NCBI RefSeq assembly: GCF_052857255.1 | Contig: NC_135497.1 | Coordinates: 115,574,380-115,638,379 of the forward strand | Length of the DNA: 64,000 nt | Source: Amblyomma americanum | Taxonomy: Eukaryota; Arthropoda; Arachnida; Ixodida; Ixodidae | Direction of reading: 5' to 3' | Shown here: positions 12,001 through 21,859 of the stretch, piece after piece | How positions within the stretch are numbered: position 1 is the first letter of the stretch | How the letters are laid out: each line of letters starts with the position of its first letter | The notes under the pieces: model-generated | What the model saw: only the letters and a program-made list of their open reading frames with translations | Told to the model about the DNA's origin: nothing | Database searches by the model: none | Made by a program: the position numbers and the translations under genes

Positions 12001-14568
12001 CTACTTCAAATGGCCTAAGACTCGGTCCATGAGACGCTGGAAGGTGGCTGGAGCGTTCGAGAGACCGAAGGGCATACGGTTGAACTGGTAAAGGCCGTCG
12101 GGAGTCACGAAAGCCGTCTTTTCCGCATCATCGGGGTGAACAGGCACCTGCCAGTAGCCCGAGAGCAGATCTAGCGTGGAAAAATAACGGGCCCCCTTCA
12201 GGCGGTCAAGCGCATCGTCGAGGCGAGGCAGCGGGTACACGTTGCAATTAGTAACAGCATTTAGCTTCCGATAGTCAATGCAGAAGCGGAATGTTCCATC
12301 CTTCTTGCGCACAAGGACGACAGGGGAGGACCAAGGGCTACAAGAAGGGGCAATGATTCCCTGGTCAAGCATGGCGCACACGTGCTGCTGGATGACTCTC
12401 CGTTCGGCTGGCGCTACACGGCGAGGTTGGTGATGAACGGGCCCGCGGTTTTCGGTGTTGATCCGGTGTTGAGCCCAGGAAGTGCACCCGAGTTCACCGG
12501 CGCTGAGAGCAAGGCAACTGCGATGCTCGAGCAGCAAGGTCTTCAGAGAGGCGAGCTCCGCGCAGGTCAGGCTGGGTCCAAAGTTAAATTCTTCCCATGA
12601 GAGGATCGCCGGCGCTGGAGGGTGGCGAGGCGGGGCTTCAGGTTGCAGAGACGCCACTGGTGACCCGGGGTCCAAAACTGAGGCTGTACCCAATTGCGTG
12701 CCGGGAGTCAGCGCGAGAGGTACGCTGCTGATGTTGAGTATAAATACGTGGGCCTCTCCTTTGAGCACCGGCAGAAGGCTTCGAGGGGAGGTCATCTGAC
12801 GGGCTGGAGCTGAACACCGGATGGGTTCGAACAGCACGTCTGCTGTGACCGGACTGTCAAGCTTGGCATACACCCACGTTGCCGCACCCGGTGGCAGGGT
12901 CACGGCGGACGCCACAGTCACGGTAGTGACGTCGAACGGCTTGACTCGACACGGCCACTTCGTCGCGAGGTCACGCAAAGATGCTGAGGCACGCTTGGTC
13001 GCCGACACCAGGGACTGCCACAGGGCGACACCGAGGCTGGAAACCCGGCTAAGCCAGCCCGGCCCACAGAGAGTTCGGCTCGCCCGTGGTTTGGTTCTAG
13101 TAAAATTAAGGACGACTCCGGCTTGCTGGCACCACCCGCACCCGAGGACCACTGGCCAAATAGGGCTGTCTGCGACAACAAACTCGGTGGAGATGGTATT
13201 TCCGAGTGCTGTCAGGTTGACGACGATACGTCCGACTTGCTCCACAGGGGTGCCGTTAAAAGCTAAGAGCCGGGTTTTGGCGGCTGGCAGAAGCAGGTGG
13301 GGCGCGTTAGCAACAAACGATTTGTGCAGTACATTGACAGCCGCTCCAGTGTCAACCAAGGCCGTTACGTGCCGGTCAAGCAGGGCGACGTCGACGAGCA
13401 CGTAAGGAGCATCAGTGGTAATCGGAGCCGACGAAAGGAGGGGACGCGGAGAACGAAGGAGTGTGGGGACGGAGTTCCCCCGGAGTTCCGCCAAATCGTT
13501 TCCCGACGTTGGAGGGCCGGCACAGTCCCTCGCGTAGTGTCCCCGCAGGCCGCAGCGGAAGCAGGTCATGCGGACGTCGTTACGCAGGCGTCGGATAGAG
13601 GCCGCAGTTGGGGCTGCGGACCGAGGAGCCTGCACCCGGACGCTGCGCTCGGCAGACGGTGGCGACCCCCGCGTGGCCAGCAAAGTCAATTCCGCCTCGA
13701 TGGCGAGCGCCATGGCGGCGCGGACGGAATCAGGACGGCCAGAGCGGACCAAGCGCTGCACCTCGGGGAGTCGGATGGCGTCGACAAACGCCTCGGTGCC
13801 GACCAGGGCCACGGCGTTCTGAGGCGCTCCCGGCAGCGACTGCAGAGCCAGGCGCTCAATGGCGGCGGCGAGGTCCTGGTACGTCTCCCCGGGCTCTTGA
13901 CGGCGGGCTCGCAGGCGGTGGTACTGCACACGGGGTTGACCTGAGGCACCATAGTGGTCGGCGAGGAGGCCCGCCAGAACAGTGTAAGAGCCCAGCTGGT
14001 CGGGTGGCACGTTCTGCAGCAGCTCGGTGGCGCGGCCCCTCAGTTTTGCAATGAGCATCCATGCCTTCATTTGCTCGTCCCAGCCTCTCGCCGCCGCAAT
14101 ACCGTCCAGCTGGATGCGGTAAGCATCCCACGAGATGGTGCCGTCAAATGTGGGCAATTCCCCAACGTCCAACGAACACTGCGGCGAGGACACACCCGCG
14201 CCGAGCACGCCATTGGCGACCACGACCGCAGGCCCAGCGACGGCAGAGCCGTAAACAGCGGCGGCGGGGACGCCCAAAGGCACCTGACCTGTGCTCGGCT
14301 CGGCTGGCACCAGGCGACGGAGTGCGCGCCGGAGAGCTTCCATCTCCCCAGCCTGGGCAGTCAGACGGGCCTCCCATGCGTCCATCCGTTGGGTGACTGT
14401 ATCCAGGAGGCGCTCAACGCCGGCGTCCGGCTGCTGCGAAGAGCCGAGCCTCTCCGAGCGCCTAGGTCTAGCGGCGCCGGCCGCCGCGTCGTCGGCGCTA
14501 TCGGCTGGTGGTGGACTCCTGTCGTCTGGCACGTCGGGTGCTTGATTCTGGGAGCGGGTGAGCGGCAT
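12001..14568 (-). pseudogene. gypsy gag-protease-RT (first part), ends at TAG inside RT
   Basis: An 855-codon frame. Residues 1-330 look like gag: a charged N-terminus, a coiled-coil-like stretch and a capsid-like region with FDGTISWDAYRIQLDG. A CCHC knuckle (CFRCGLRGHYARDC) lies near residue 336 and an aspartic protease (LVDTGAAVNVL) near 405. The N-terminal RT (VRKKDGTFRFCIDYRKLN, FSTLDLLSGYWQVPV, MPFGLSNAPATFQRLMD) follows from about 765. Gag and pol share one frame, so no programmed shift separates them. The ATG lies one base past the primer binding site, giving an unusually short leader. The TAG at 12001-12003 falls where related elements usually have Trp, so it looks like a TGG-to-TAG nonsense change rather than a functional readthrough site. 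Confidence 0.88.
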
Positions 14569-14569
14569 T

Positions 14570-14587
14570 ATCCCACCGCTGCCACCA
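14570..14587 (-). other. Primer binding site for tRNA-Leu
   Basis: In element orientation, three bases after the 5' LTR, the sequence is TGGTGGCAGCGGTGGGAT. This is complementary to ATCCCACCGCTGCCACCA, the 3' end of metazoan tRNA-Leu(AAG)-type tRNAs as I recall them, with CCA included. The 18-nt match appears perfect. Confidence 0.85.
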
Positions 14588-14590
14588 AAA

Positions 14591-14773
14591 TGTTACGGTG
14601 TGGGATGCCACGGGATGGCCACGGGCCCGCCCAGAGAAATATAGCAGCAGTACGGAGGAGAGCCGGCGAAGCACGACCGGCGGCGGCCAAGCTTTTTCGT
14701 TCTATCTCCCTCGTGCTAGAGCCGCGCGCTCGCCGCTCGCGCTCGCTCTCCGCCTCTTCTTTTATTCCCGTAT

Positions 14774-14775
<2 letters not shown>
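14591..14775 (-). repeat. 5' LTR of the gypsy element
   Basis: 185 bp, identical by eye to the LTR at 9507-9691, with TG...CA ends. On its outer side the AT microsatellite resumes directly. Confidence 0.93.

Positions 14776-14854
<79 letters not shown>
14776..14854. repeat. (AT)n microsatellite, right part
   Basis: About 79 bp of AT dinucleotide continuing the run at 9387-9506, split by the gypsy insertion. Confidence 0.95.
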
Positions 14855-14856
<2 letters not shown>

Positions 14857-14878
14857 TCAATATAATATAAAATCACCA

Positions 14879-15029
14879 AAAATTGAAGAAACATAACAGG
14901 ATTTAATTCACGACGTGACGTTTCGGCTGGAGGACCACCCTTTTTCGAGACCAGACGTTTCGACTCGAAAAAGGCTGGTCCTCGAGCCGAAACATCGTGA
15001 ATTAAATCCTGTTATGGTTCTTCAATTTT
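14879..15029. repeat. Foldback element with about 70-bp arms
   Basis: The left arm starts AATTGAAGAAACATAACAGG and the right arm ends with its near-perfect reverse complement. The complementarity continues inward through ATTTAATTCACGA and GTTTCGGCTGGAGGACCA to CTTTTTCGAG, leaving a very short centre near 14950-14965. No coding capacity. It resembles a foldback or MITE-like repeat. The transcript or single strand would form one long hairpin. Confidence 0.8.
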
Positions 15030-15141
15030 AGGTGTCACCGAAACCAAGGTGCATAGGGGAATGTTTTTAATTTTTTTAATTTGTAGTGCCATTAAATCGG
15101 TTTAAAGAAAATTACTTATAAAGCAGGAGAAAAAACAACCA

Positions 15142-15215
15142 TGCCGCCGGTGGGATCCGAACCCACGACCTCCGAATATCGCGTCCGGTGCTCTTACCAA
15201 CTGAGCTACGGCGAC
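15142..15215 (-). ncRNA. tRNA-like sequence, array unit 1
   Basis: 74 nt on the minus strand fold as a cloverleaf. The acceptor GTCGCCG pairs with CGGCGGC (one G-T), the D arm is GCTC/GAGC and the anticodon stem CCGGA/TTCGG. The variable loop is 5 nt and the T arm GTGGG/CCCAC. The anticodon loop CGCGATA lacks U33, and the T loop reads TTCGGAT instead of TTCGAAT, so it is probably not a translating tRNA. No CCA is encoded, and the following base is T. Confidence 0.6.
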
Positions 15216-15616
15216 GGCTGTCCAATCTGCTGCTTTCGTGGGTATTTATGTTTCACTGGGTGTAAGCGAACCTTGAGAGTGTTCATCAGCGCCACCCTCG
15301 ACCATAGCGGTGGACGTAGCACGTCCTGTAATACCGCGAGTGTGACGTAGAACGTCATCTAACGGCGAGAGCGGAAACTGTGCGAGAGCCCTCTTATGCT
15401 ACCTATGGCAACAAGACTGCCAGAACCGAGACCCCCGTTATGCTATTAGCAGACAAGGTAAATGAAATGAGGGGCTCGTTTTGACAAACATATTAAGGAA
15501 GCCAACAGTCACCAAAACCAAGGTGCATAAGGGAATGTTTTTAATTTTGTTTTAATTTGTAGTGCCAATCAATCGGTTTAAAGAAAATTACTTATAAAGC
15601 AGCAGAAAAACAACCA

Positions 15617-15690
15617 TGCCGCCGGTGGGATCCGAACCCACGACCTCCGAATATCGCGTCCGGTGCTCTTACCAGCTGAGCTATGGCAAC
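15617..15690 (-). ncRNA. tRNA-like sequence, array unit 2
   Basis: Same 74-nt cloverleaf as unit 1, with changes that weaken the acceptor stem (GTTGCCA against CGGCGGC) and a changed D-loop base. It is probably a nonfunctional derivative. Confidence 0.55.
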
Positions 15691-16090
15691 GGCTGTCCAA
15701 TCTGCTGCTTTCGTGGGTATTTATGTTTTACTGGGTGTAAGCGAACCTTGAGAGTGTTCACCAGCGCCACCCTCGACAATAGCGGTGGACGTAGCACGTC
15801 CTGTAATACCGCGAGTGTGACGTAGAACGTCATCTAACGGCGAGGGCGGAAACTGTGCGAGAGCCCTCTTATGCTACCTATGGCAACAAGACTGCCAGAA
15901 CCGAGACCCCCGTTATGCTATTAGCAGACAAGGTAAATGAAATGAGGGGCTCGTTTTGACAAACATATTAAGGAAGTCAACAGTCACCGAAACCAAGGTG
16001 CATAAGGGAATGTTTTTAATTTTTTTTAATTTGTACTGTCAATCAATCGGTTTAAAGAAAATTACTTATAAAGCAGCAGAAAAACAACCA

Positions 16091-16164
16091 TGCCGCCGGT
16101 GAGATCCGAACCCACGACCTCCGAATATCGCGTCCGGTGCTCTTACCAACTGAGCTACGGAGAC
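16091..16164 (-). ncRNA. tRNA-like sequence, array unit 3
   Basis: Same cloverleaf. The acceptor 5' strand reads GTCTCCG and the T stem has one changed base (GTGAGATCC on the plus strand). The anticodon loop again lacks U33. Confidence 0.55.
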
Positions 16165-16644
16165 GGCTGTCCAATCTGCTGCTTTCGTGGGTATTTATGT
16201 TTTACTGGGTGTAAGCGAACCTTGAGAGTGTTCACCAGCGCGACCCTCGACCATAGCGGTGGACGTAGCACGTCCTGTAATACCGCGAGTGTGACGTAGA
16301 ACGTCATCTAATGGCGAGGGCGGAAACTGTGCGAGAGCCCTCTTATGCTACCTATGGCAACAAGACTGCCAGAACCGATACCCCCGTTATGCTATTAGCA
16401 GACAAGGTAAATGAAATGAGGGGCTCGTTTTGACATATTAAGGAAGCCAACAGTCACCGAAACCAAGGTGAGGGCTCTCGCACAGTTTCCGCCCTCGCCG
16501 TTAGATGACGTTCTACGTCACACTCGCGGTATTACAGGACGTGCTACGTCCACCGCTATGGTCGAGGGTCGCGCTGAACACTCTCAAGGTTCGCTTACAC
16601 CCAGTAAAACATAAATACCCACGAAAGCAGCAGATTGGACAGCC

Positions 16645-16718
16645 GTCACCGTAGCTCAATTGGTAAGAGCACCGGACGCGATATTCGGAGGTCGTGGGTT
16701 CGGATCCCACCGGCGGCA
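16645..16718 (+). ncRNA. tRNA-like sequence, inverted array unit 4
   Basis: Plus-strand copy of the same 74-nt cloverleaf, with acceptor GTCACCG against CGGCGGC (one mismatch). It confirms that the fourth unit is inverted relative to the other three. Confidence 0.55.
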
Positions 16719-16884
16719 TGGTTTTTTTTTCTGCTGCTTTATACGTAATTTTCTTTAAACCGATTGATTGGCACTACAAATTAAAAAAAAATTAAAAACA
16801 TTCCCCTATGCACCTTGGTTTCGAGGGAGCCAAGTCACCGAAATTAAGGTGCATAGGGGAATGTGTAATTTTTTTATGTGTTGG

Positions 16885-17262
16885 GCTATCAGCGTTGGAA
16901 GCGTGGGATATAATCTGCAACCGGACAGCGTTTTCTTGGGGCACGACACCGCTTTCAGCATGAAGCACTCACCGTTCGTGTTCTTCCAGGTTTTCCTGGT
17001 TCTTCAGTTCCCATGGAATACACCGACTGCGGATTCACTGCAACTTTGGACGCTGCCAAACGCGACCAGACCCGACAGCTGGACGAAACCACCCTTCCTG
17101 GACGAGATTGTCAAGTTCGGCTGGCAACCGGAGCCATATACATCCGCCCACCCCGCTATCAGCGTTGGAAGCGCGGGATATAATCTGCAACCGGACAGCG
17201 TTTTCTTGGGGCACGACACCGCTTTCAACATGAAGCACTCACCGTTCGTGTTCTTCCAGGTT
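16885..17262 (+). promoter_or_regulatory. Tandem 5' monomers of the LINE (period 270 bp)
   Basis: A 108-bp block at 16885-16992 recurs at 17155-17262 with about two mismatches. It starts GCTATCAGCGTTGGAAGC and ends TTCTTCCAGGTT. The 162 bp between the blocks is single copy. Tandem 5' monomers are known promoters in mammalian L1 elements; a promoter role here is inference. Both blocks end in CAGGTT, the second as CAGGTTAGT, which fits a splice donor. Confidence 0.55.
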
Positions 17263-17367
17263 AGTTACAATGATGACCCTTTATCTGCTAAAACCTCGAA
17301 TCGTTTTTTGTTCGTGGTGTCGTGCCCCAGACACTGGTTGCATGTTCTTACGGATTGTAAGACTAGA

Positions 17368-18084
17368 ATGGCACTCTGTATTAGCAGCATCCTGTTAGCG
17401 CTCTCTGGAGACGTAGAGTCAAATCCCGGTCTGCCTGGCACCGATCAAGAAAGCGTCCTGGCAACTGTACTCGAGACAGTCCAGAGAATTGAATCTGGCC
17501 AGGATGGTATCAGGAATGACCTACGCGCCCTAAAACAATGGCAGGCATCAGTGGACGTTGAACTAAAACAGCTATCAGCCAGAATTCGCACAATCGAGGT
17601 CGAAATGGTAGAAATGAAATCTACCATTTCTACGCCATCCACAGAACTGTCTACAATAGGTGCCTCAAATATATCCGAGCAATTAAAGATAATAACCTCA
17701 CGATGTGACGACACAGAAAACAGACTTCGCCGCTCTAACCTACTTTTCTTTGGTATACCTGACAACGAGTCCGAAACATGGTCTAGCTCAGAAACAAAGG
17801 TGTTGGAGCTGTGTGCGGAACACCTTGGCTGCACACTTGAGCCAACACAAATTGAAAGGGCTCATCGGCTTGGTCGATACCAACCAGAGAGGTGTAGGCC
17901 GATCATCGTCAAGTTTGCTCACTACAAGGACAAACAGCAGATCATAGATAAAGGTCACAAATTTAAAGACACACAGTATGTCGTTCGCGAAGATTTTTCT
18001 TTCCCAACACGCCTGGCCAGGAAAAAACTGATAGATTTCGCAAAGTCGGAGGGCGGATCGTTTAAGCTTAGGGTCGATATTTGA
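17368..18084 (+). CDS. LINE ORF1 with degenerate 2A-like motif, coiled coil and RRM-like region
   Basis: The 238 codons start at the ATG closest to the hydrophobic leader MALCISSILLAL. The frame is open upstream to 16768 through the monomers, but that part shows no domain. The leader is followed by GDVESNPGLPG, which matches the 2A ribosome-skipping signature DxExNPGP except for Leu (CTG) in place of the final Pro. A long heptad-rich stretch (about residues 35-115) looks like a coiled coil. Then come RRSNLLFFGIPD, IERAHRLGRYQPERCRP and VVREDFSF, the pattern of L1-type ORF1 RNA-binding proteins found in CR1/L2 elements. It ends in TGA just before the foreign insertion, so the natural C-terminus may be lost. 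The protein would bind element RNA. Confidence 0.7.
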   Translation: MALCISSILLALSGDVESNPGLPGTDQESVLATVLETVQRIESGQDGIRNDLRALKQWQASVDVELKQLSARIRTIEVEMVEMKSTISTPSTELSTIGASNISEQLKIITSRCDDTENRLRRSNLLFFGIPDNESETWSSSETKVLELCAEHLGCTLEPTQIERAHRLGRYQPERCRPIIVKFAHYKDKQQIIDKGHKFKDTQYVVREDFSFPTRLARKKLIDFAKSEGGSFKLRVDI

Positions 18085-18846
18085 TTACAAACGTCTTTAT
18101 TTCTTCAATGTTCTCCGAACATGTGGGTGGACCGCCTAGTCCGGTAGTCCACTGGCTGCTGCTGCTGCGCTGGCCCTCCCCACCAGCCAGTGCTGACGGT
18201 CAGGATCATCGCTGAGCAGAATAGCCTCCCACTGCTCCTCCGAGGGGTTGGGAATGGGGTCAACTAAGGGATTATATTGGCATGCCCACACCATATGGTA
18301 GAGGTTAGCTACCGCTCCACAATGTGGACACTGTGGAGAGTATAGTGTAGGGTACCACTGGTGTAATTTAGCTGGTGTTGGGTAGGTGTTGGTTTGTAGT
18401 CTCTTAAGGGTGTTCTCTTCTAACTTGTTGAGGGATTTGTGTGGTGTTGGGTACTCCTTTCTGGCTGTTCTGTATGGCGCAAGATTGTCAGCATACACTG
18501 CTAAGCCTATTAGGTCGCGGCACCCTTCATGGTCATCAGGGGGAGACGTCCGGTATAGAAGAGCTCGGGCATGCCTGTGGGCGGCTTCGTTTCCTCCTGG
18601 TAGTTCCAGGTGACCGGGGAACCAGATTACTGAGACCTGGTTGGGTGGATGCTTAGTCAGCAATGACAACCCTGACTTGTGAATTAATCCGTTATTGAAG
18701 TTTCGACAGGCGTTCTGGGAATCAGTGAGCACAACGGCGTTGGGGTTAAAACTGCGCATGAACGACACTGTATATATGTACGACGCTGCTTCTGATACTG
18801 TCAAACAATGTACCCGATAGCAAAAACGAAGAGCGGTTGTACACAA
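18085..18846 (-). mobile_element. 3' fragment of an I/R1-group LINE (RNase H domain)
   Basis: The minus-strand frame at 18136-18846 (236 codons) encodes an RNase H domain: AVVLTDSQNACRNF as the central Asp motif, VSVIWFPGHLELPGG and NEAAHRHARAL. A CCHC-like motif follows (CPHCGAVANLYHMVWAC) with an Ala-rich end. This layout is typical of LINE ORF2 C-termini in the I/R1 group. It lacks the first RNase H Asp and everything upstream, so it is 5' truncated. The 3' tail reads AAGAAATAAAGACG. It sits antisense between ORF1 and ORF2 of the host LINE. It is the same general type as the element at 34.9-40.7 kb but divergent in sequence. Confidence 0.75.
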
Positions 18847-18891
18847 TTCTGACTATCAGCCACAACCTTCATACGGCGGCACTGCCCACCC

Positions 18892-21657
18892 TTCGCTTTC
18901 CATATCTTTCACTAACATACGTAGCATCCTTCCAAAGCGCACCGAACTTTACTCATATCTTGAAGATAGTAACTCTGACATATTAACTTTAACAGAAACG
19001 TGGCTGCACTCGGATATAACTGACGACGAAATCTTACCTGACTCTCGTGATTTTGTTATTTACCGGAATGACAGACCTAATAAAAGAGGAGGTGGCGTGA
19101 TGATCGCCATAAAAAAACACATTCCTTCCTTTCGTGTTAACATTTCGTCCCCTCTAGAAATTTTATGGGTTTGCATCATGTCCTCATCGCTTAAGTCTCT
19201 TCTTGGCATATGTTACCGACCACCAGATAGTTCAGACTCTTTCGTAACAAATTTGCATGCCAACCTCTTAGATATAAGAAGTAACTTCCCAAAGGCCGAC
19301 ATTTATTTATTCAGTGATTTTAATTACCCGAATATCAACTGGAATACCTTAACTGCATCGGCACAGGACTCACTTAATTTCGTTGAACTAACATTAGACT
19401 TTTCTTTAACTCAGCTAGTTTCTCAACCTACGCGCGACCTTAACATATTAGACCTTGTTCTCACATCGGCTCCAGACAATATAAGCCCGATCTCCCTCAC
19501 GGATGGTTTCAGTGATCACAAACTGCTCCATTTCACTCTGAAAATGCCGTCACACCAACGCAGACCACCTCAGAAATATATCTTCGACTATAACAGAGCG
19601 AACTACGATGCCATTAACCTCGGCTTACAAACATTCTGTGATTCCTTTCTGCAATCCTTTCCTAATCAATCTGTTAACGAAAACTGGCGTCACTTTAAAG
19701 ATAAGCTCACGCAGTTAATGAACACCTATATACCCCGCATATCTTTCCGTGCTAACTCATCTAAGCCGTGGTACCACAGAAACCTGCGTACGTTGATGAA
19801 CAAAAAAAACGACTTTTTAAAACAGCTAAACGGCTCAAAACACCCGCATCATAGGAAAAACATAAAAACGCTGATAAAGAATACTGCGCGGCCATACGGA
19901 AAGCTAGGCATGAGTTCATGGCTCACGATCTGCAATCCCTCCTTAAGCACAATCCAAAAAAATTTTGTAAAACATTATCACCTTCCGAAACTTCTTTAGA
20001 TTTTACGTTGATTGATGAGGCTGGAGACCCCATTGCTCAAGACGAACGCCCTCAGACTTTCAATAACTTTTTCGCCAATATGTTCACGAAGGAAGACTAT
20101 TCCAATATTCCATCGCCATCAGAATATGACTATGACTACATGAGCCCAATAGACGTTACTGTTGATGGCGTTGCGACATTGATTAACAATCTGAAATTAA
20201 GTACTTCATGTGGTATTGACGGGATTAATTCGAAAATTTTGAAACATACCGTGGCTCATTCCAGCGTCATACTCACTCATATATTTCGGCAATCACTTTC
20301 AACAGGCGAGATACCATACGAGTGGAAAATTGGAAAAGTTATTCCAATTTTCAAATCCGGTGACCGAACTGACGTTGCTAACTATCGCCCAATATCTCTG
20401 ACATGTATATCTTGCAAACTTCTCGAACACATCATTGCATCTAACACGGCATTACATTTAGAAGGCAACGGTTTCTTCTTTTCAAAACAACATGGGTTCA
20501 GAAAAGGGTTATCATGCGAAACACAACTACTCGAATTTACTAATGAGCTTTTTCACGGTATGGACGAAAATCTTCAAATCGACTGTATATTCCTAGACTA
20601 TGCTAAAGCCTTTAACCGCGTTCCACACTGTCGTTTAATAGCGAAACTCTCATCATTGCGCCTCGATTCATTAACAATTTCTTGGATAAGAAACTTTTTA
20701 TCATTTCGAAAACAATTCACTTCTATTGATAACCATTCATCCCATTTAATTGATGTAACATCGGGCGTACCGCAAGGTAGTGTAATAGGCCCGTTACTTT
20801 TTCTGATTTACATCAATGACCTCCCATTAGGCATTACCTCAACACTCAGAATGTTTGCAGACGATTGCGTTATTTATCGCAAAATCCGCTCCTTTAATGA
20901 CCACATCGCCCTTCAAGAAGATCTACATCGCATTAATAACTGGTGCTCATCATGGCTAATGTCCCTTAACACTGATAAATGCCAGTTAATGACATTTAGC
21001 CGTAAACGGTCTAATTACCTTTTCACTTACTCGCTTAACAACAGTTCAGTCACTCTTGCGTCATCGTACAAGTACCTTGGCGTTCACTTTTTATCTAATC
21101 TCTCATGGAAAACCCACATAGAAAAAATTGCTGCCAAAGGTAGCCGTACATTAGGTTATTTAAAGCGTAACCTCAGAGGTGCGCCTTCTTCCACACGCCA
21201 GCTCGCATATCAGACATTCGTCCGCCCTCAAATTGAATATGCATCTTCCATTTGGTCACCTCACCAACAGTACCTAATTAATTCCCTAGAGCGCGTACAA
21301 AATCGTGCCGCTCGCTTCATTTCTCGCAACTATTGCCGACATTCCAGTATAACTAACATTAAGGCTTCGTTATCCCTTCCATCCTTAGAATCTCGCAGAA
21401 CAATAGCACTTATCTGCCTCTTCCATAAAATTGTTTACAGCCATCATTCCTTCACACTACCTCTTACAAAACCGGCCCGCACATCTCACCGATTGCATAA
21501 TCACCTCAGTTTTAAGCGCCTTTCGGGAAGGACCACTGCATTCAACTCATCAGCCCTGCCCCGTGCAATCATTTATTGGAATAGTCTTCCTGATAACATT
21601 GTTCACATCTCAGATCATGTTATTTTCAAAGAAAAAATAAGTAGCATTTTCTTCTGA
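18892..21657 (+). pseudogene. LINE ORF2: APE endonuclease and reverse transcriptase, one frameshift
   Basis: The frame is readable without ATG from about 18892. The endonuclease shows ILTLTETWLHSDI, GGGVMIAIKK, ICYRPPDSS, FSDFNYPNINW, QLVSQPTRDLNILDLVL and FSDHKLLHF. The frame shifts near 19888: sequence before and after reads as one protein if one base is restored. The RT follows with CGIDGINSKILKH, FLDYAKAFNRVPH, GVPQGSVIGPLLF and the catalytic RMFADDCVIYR. The C-terminus is typical of CR1/L2 (AIIYWNSLPDNIVH). The longest pieces are 19097-19999 and 19918-21657. There is no RNase H. The 3' UTR continues to the AATA-type tail at about 21836-21852. One single-base defect over about 920 codons suggests fairly recent loss of function. 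Confidence 0.85.
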
Positions 21658-21859
21658 AGTGTGTTCTGTAGTGCGTTTTTCAATTTAGTTTTTCAATTTA
21701 GTTCTATTTTCTGGTTGGTTGCTTGTTCTTTGTATAACGATGTTAAAATAACCATGTTCTACTTGCTTCTTTTTCCCACCCCAGTTATGTAACCCCCATC
21801 ACATAATACTCCAGTCGGAGCCCGTGAGGTATTTGAATAAATAAATAAATAAACTGTGG

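Larger units (their letters stand above)
15030..16830. repeat. Array of tRNA-bearing units, three direct and one inverted
   Basis: Three direct units have their tRNA-like parts at 15142, 15617 and 16091 (period 475 and 474 bp). Each opens with GTCACCGAAACCAAGGTGCAT or a close variant (for example 15508, 15982) and includes GACGTAGCACGTCCTGTAAT and a GAGAGCCCTCTTATGCTACC block. From about 16466 a fourth unit runs in the opposite direction, ending at the complement of the opening motif near 16820. The opening motif resembles the TIR of the element at 31199-31535, so the units may be related terminal-inverted-repeat elements that accumulated head to tail. No protein is encoded; the 68-69-residue open frames across each unit follow the tRNA-like sequence. 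Confidence 0.85.
16878..21852 (+). mobile_element. Near full-length CR1/L2-like LINE with nested LINE fragment
   Basis: The order is a 5' region with a repeated monomer (16885-17262), ORF1 with a 2A-like motif and coiled coil, a foreign antisense LINE fragment (about 18085-18846), ORF2 (endonuclease and reverse transcriptase, one frameshift), a roughly 180-bp 3' UTR and an AATA-repeat tail ending near 21852. Absence of RNase H, the style of the RT C-terminus and the coiled-coil/RRM-like ORF1 fit the CR1/L2 group. It lies between the tRNA-unit array and a fifth tRNA unit, so it probably inserted into that array. The exact 5' boundary and target duplication are not certain. Confidence 0.8.

Noticed and set aside
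12001..12003. Programmed stop-codon readthrough in gypsy pol
   Set aside because: The TAG lies inside the RT domain just before the catalytic motif, not at a gag-pol junction, and replaces a usual Trp. A simple nonsense change is more likely.
12382..14865. Long plus-strand frames of up to about 300 codons opposite gypsy gag-pol
   Set aside because: They are antisense shadows in GC-rich coding sequence with no recognisable domains.
15142..15215. Functional tRNA-Ser(CGA) gene
   Set aside because: U33 is missing, the T loop is altered and there is no long variable arm as tRNA-Ser requires. All copies share the same defects.
15141..16719. Four 68-69-codon open frames beginning MPPVGSEPTTSEYR
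   Set aside because: They run antisense across the tRNA-like sequence of each array unit, and their conservation follows the repeat units. There is no codon-level evidence of a protein.
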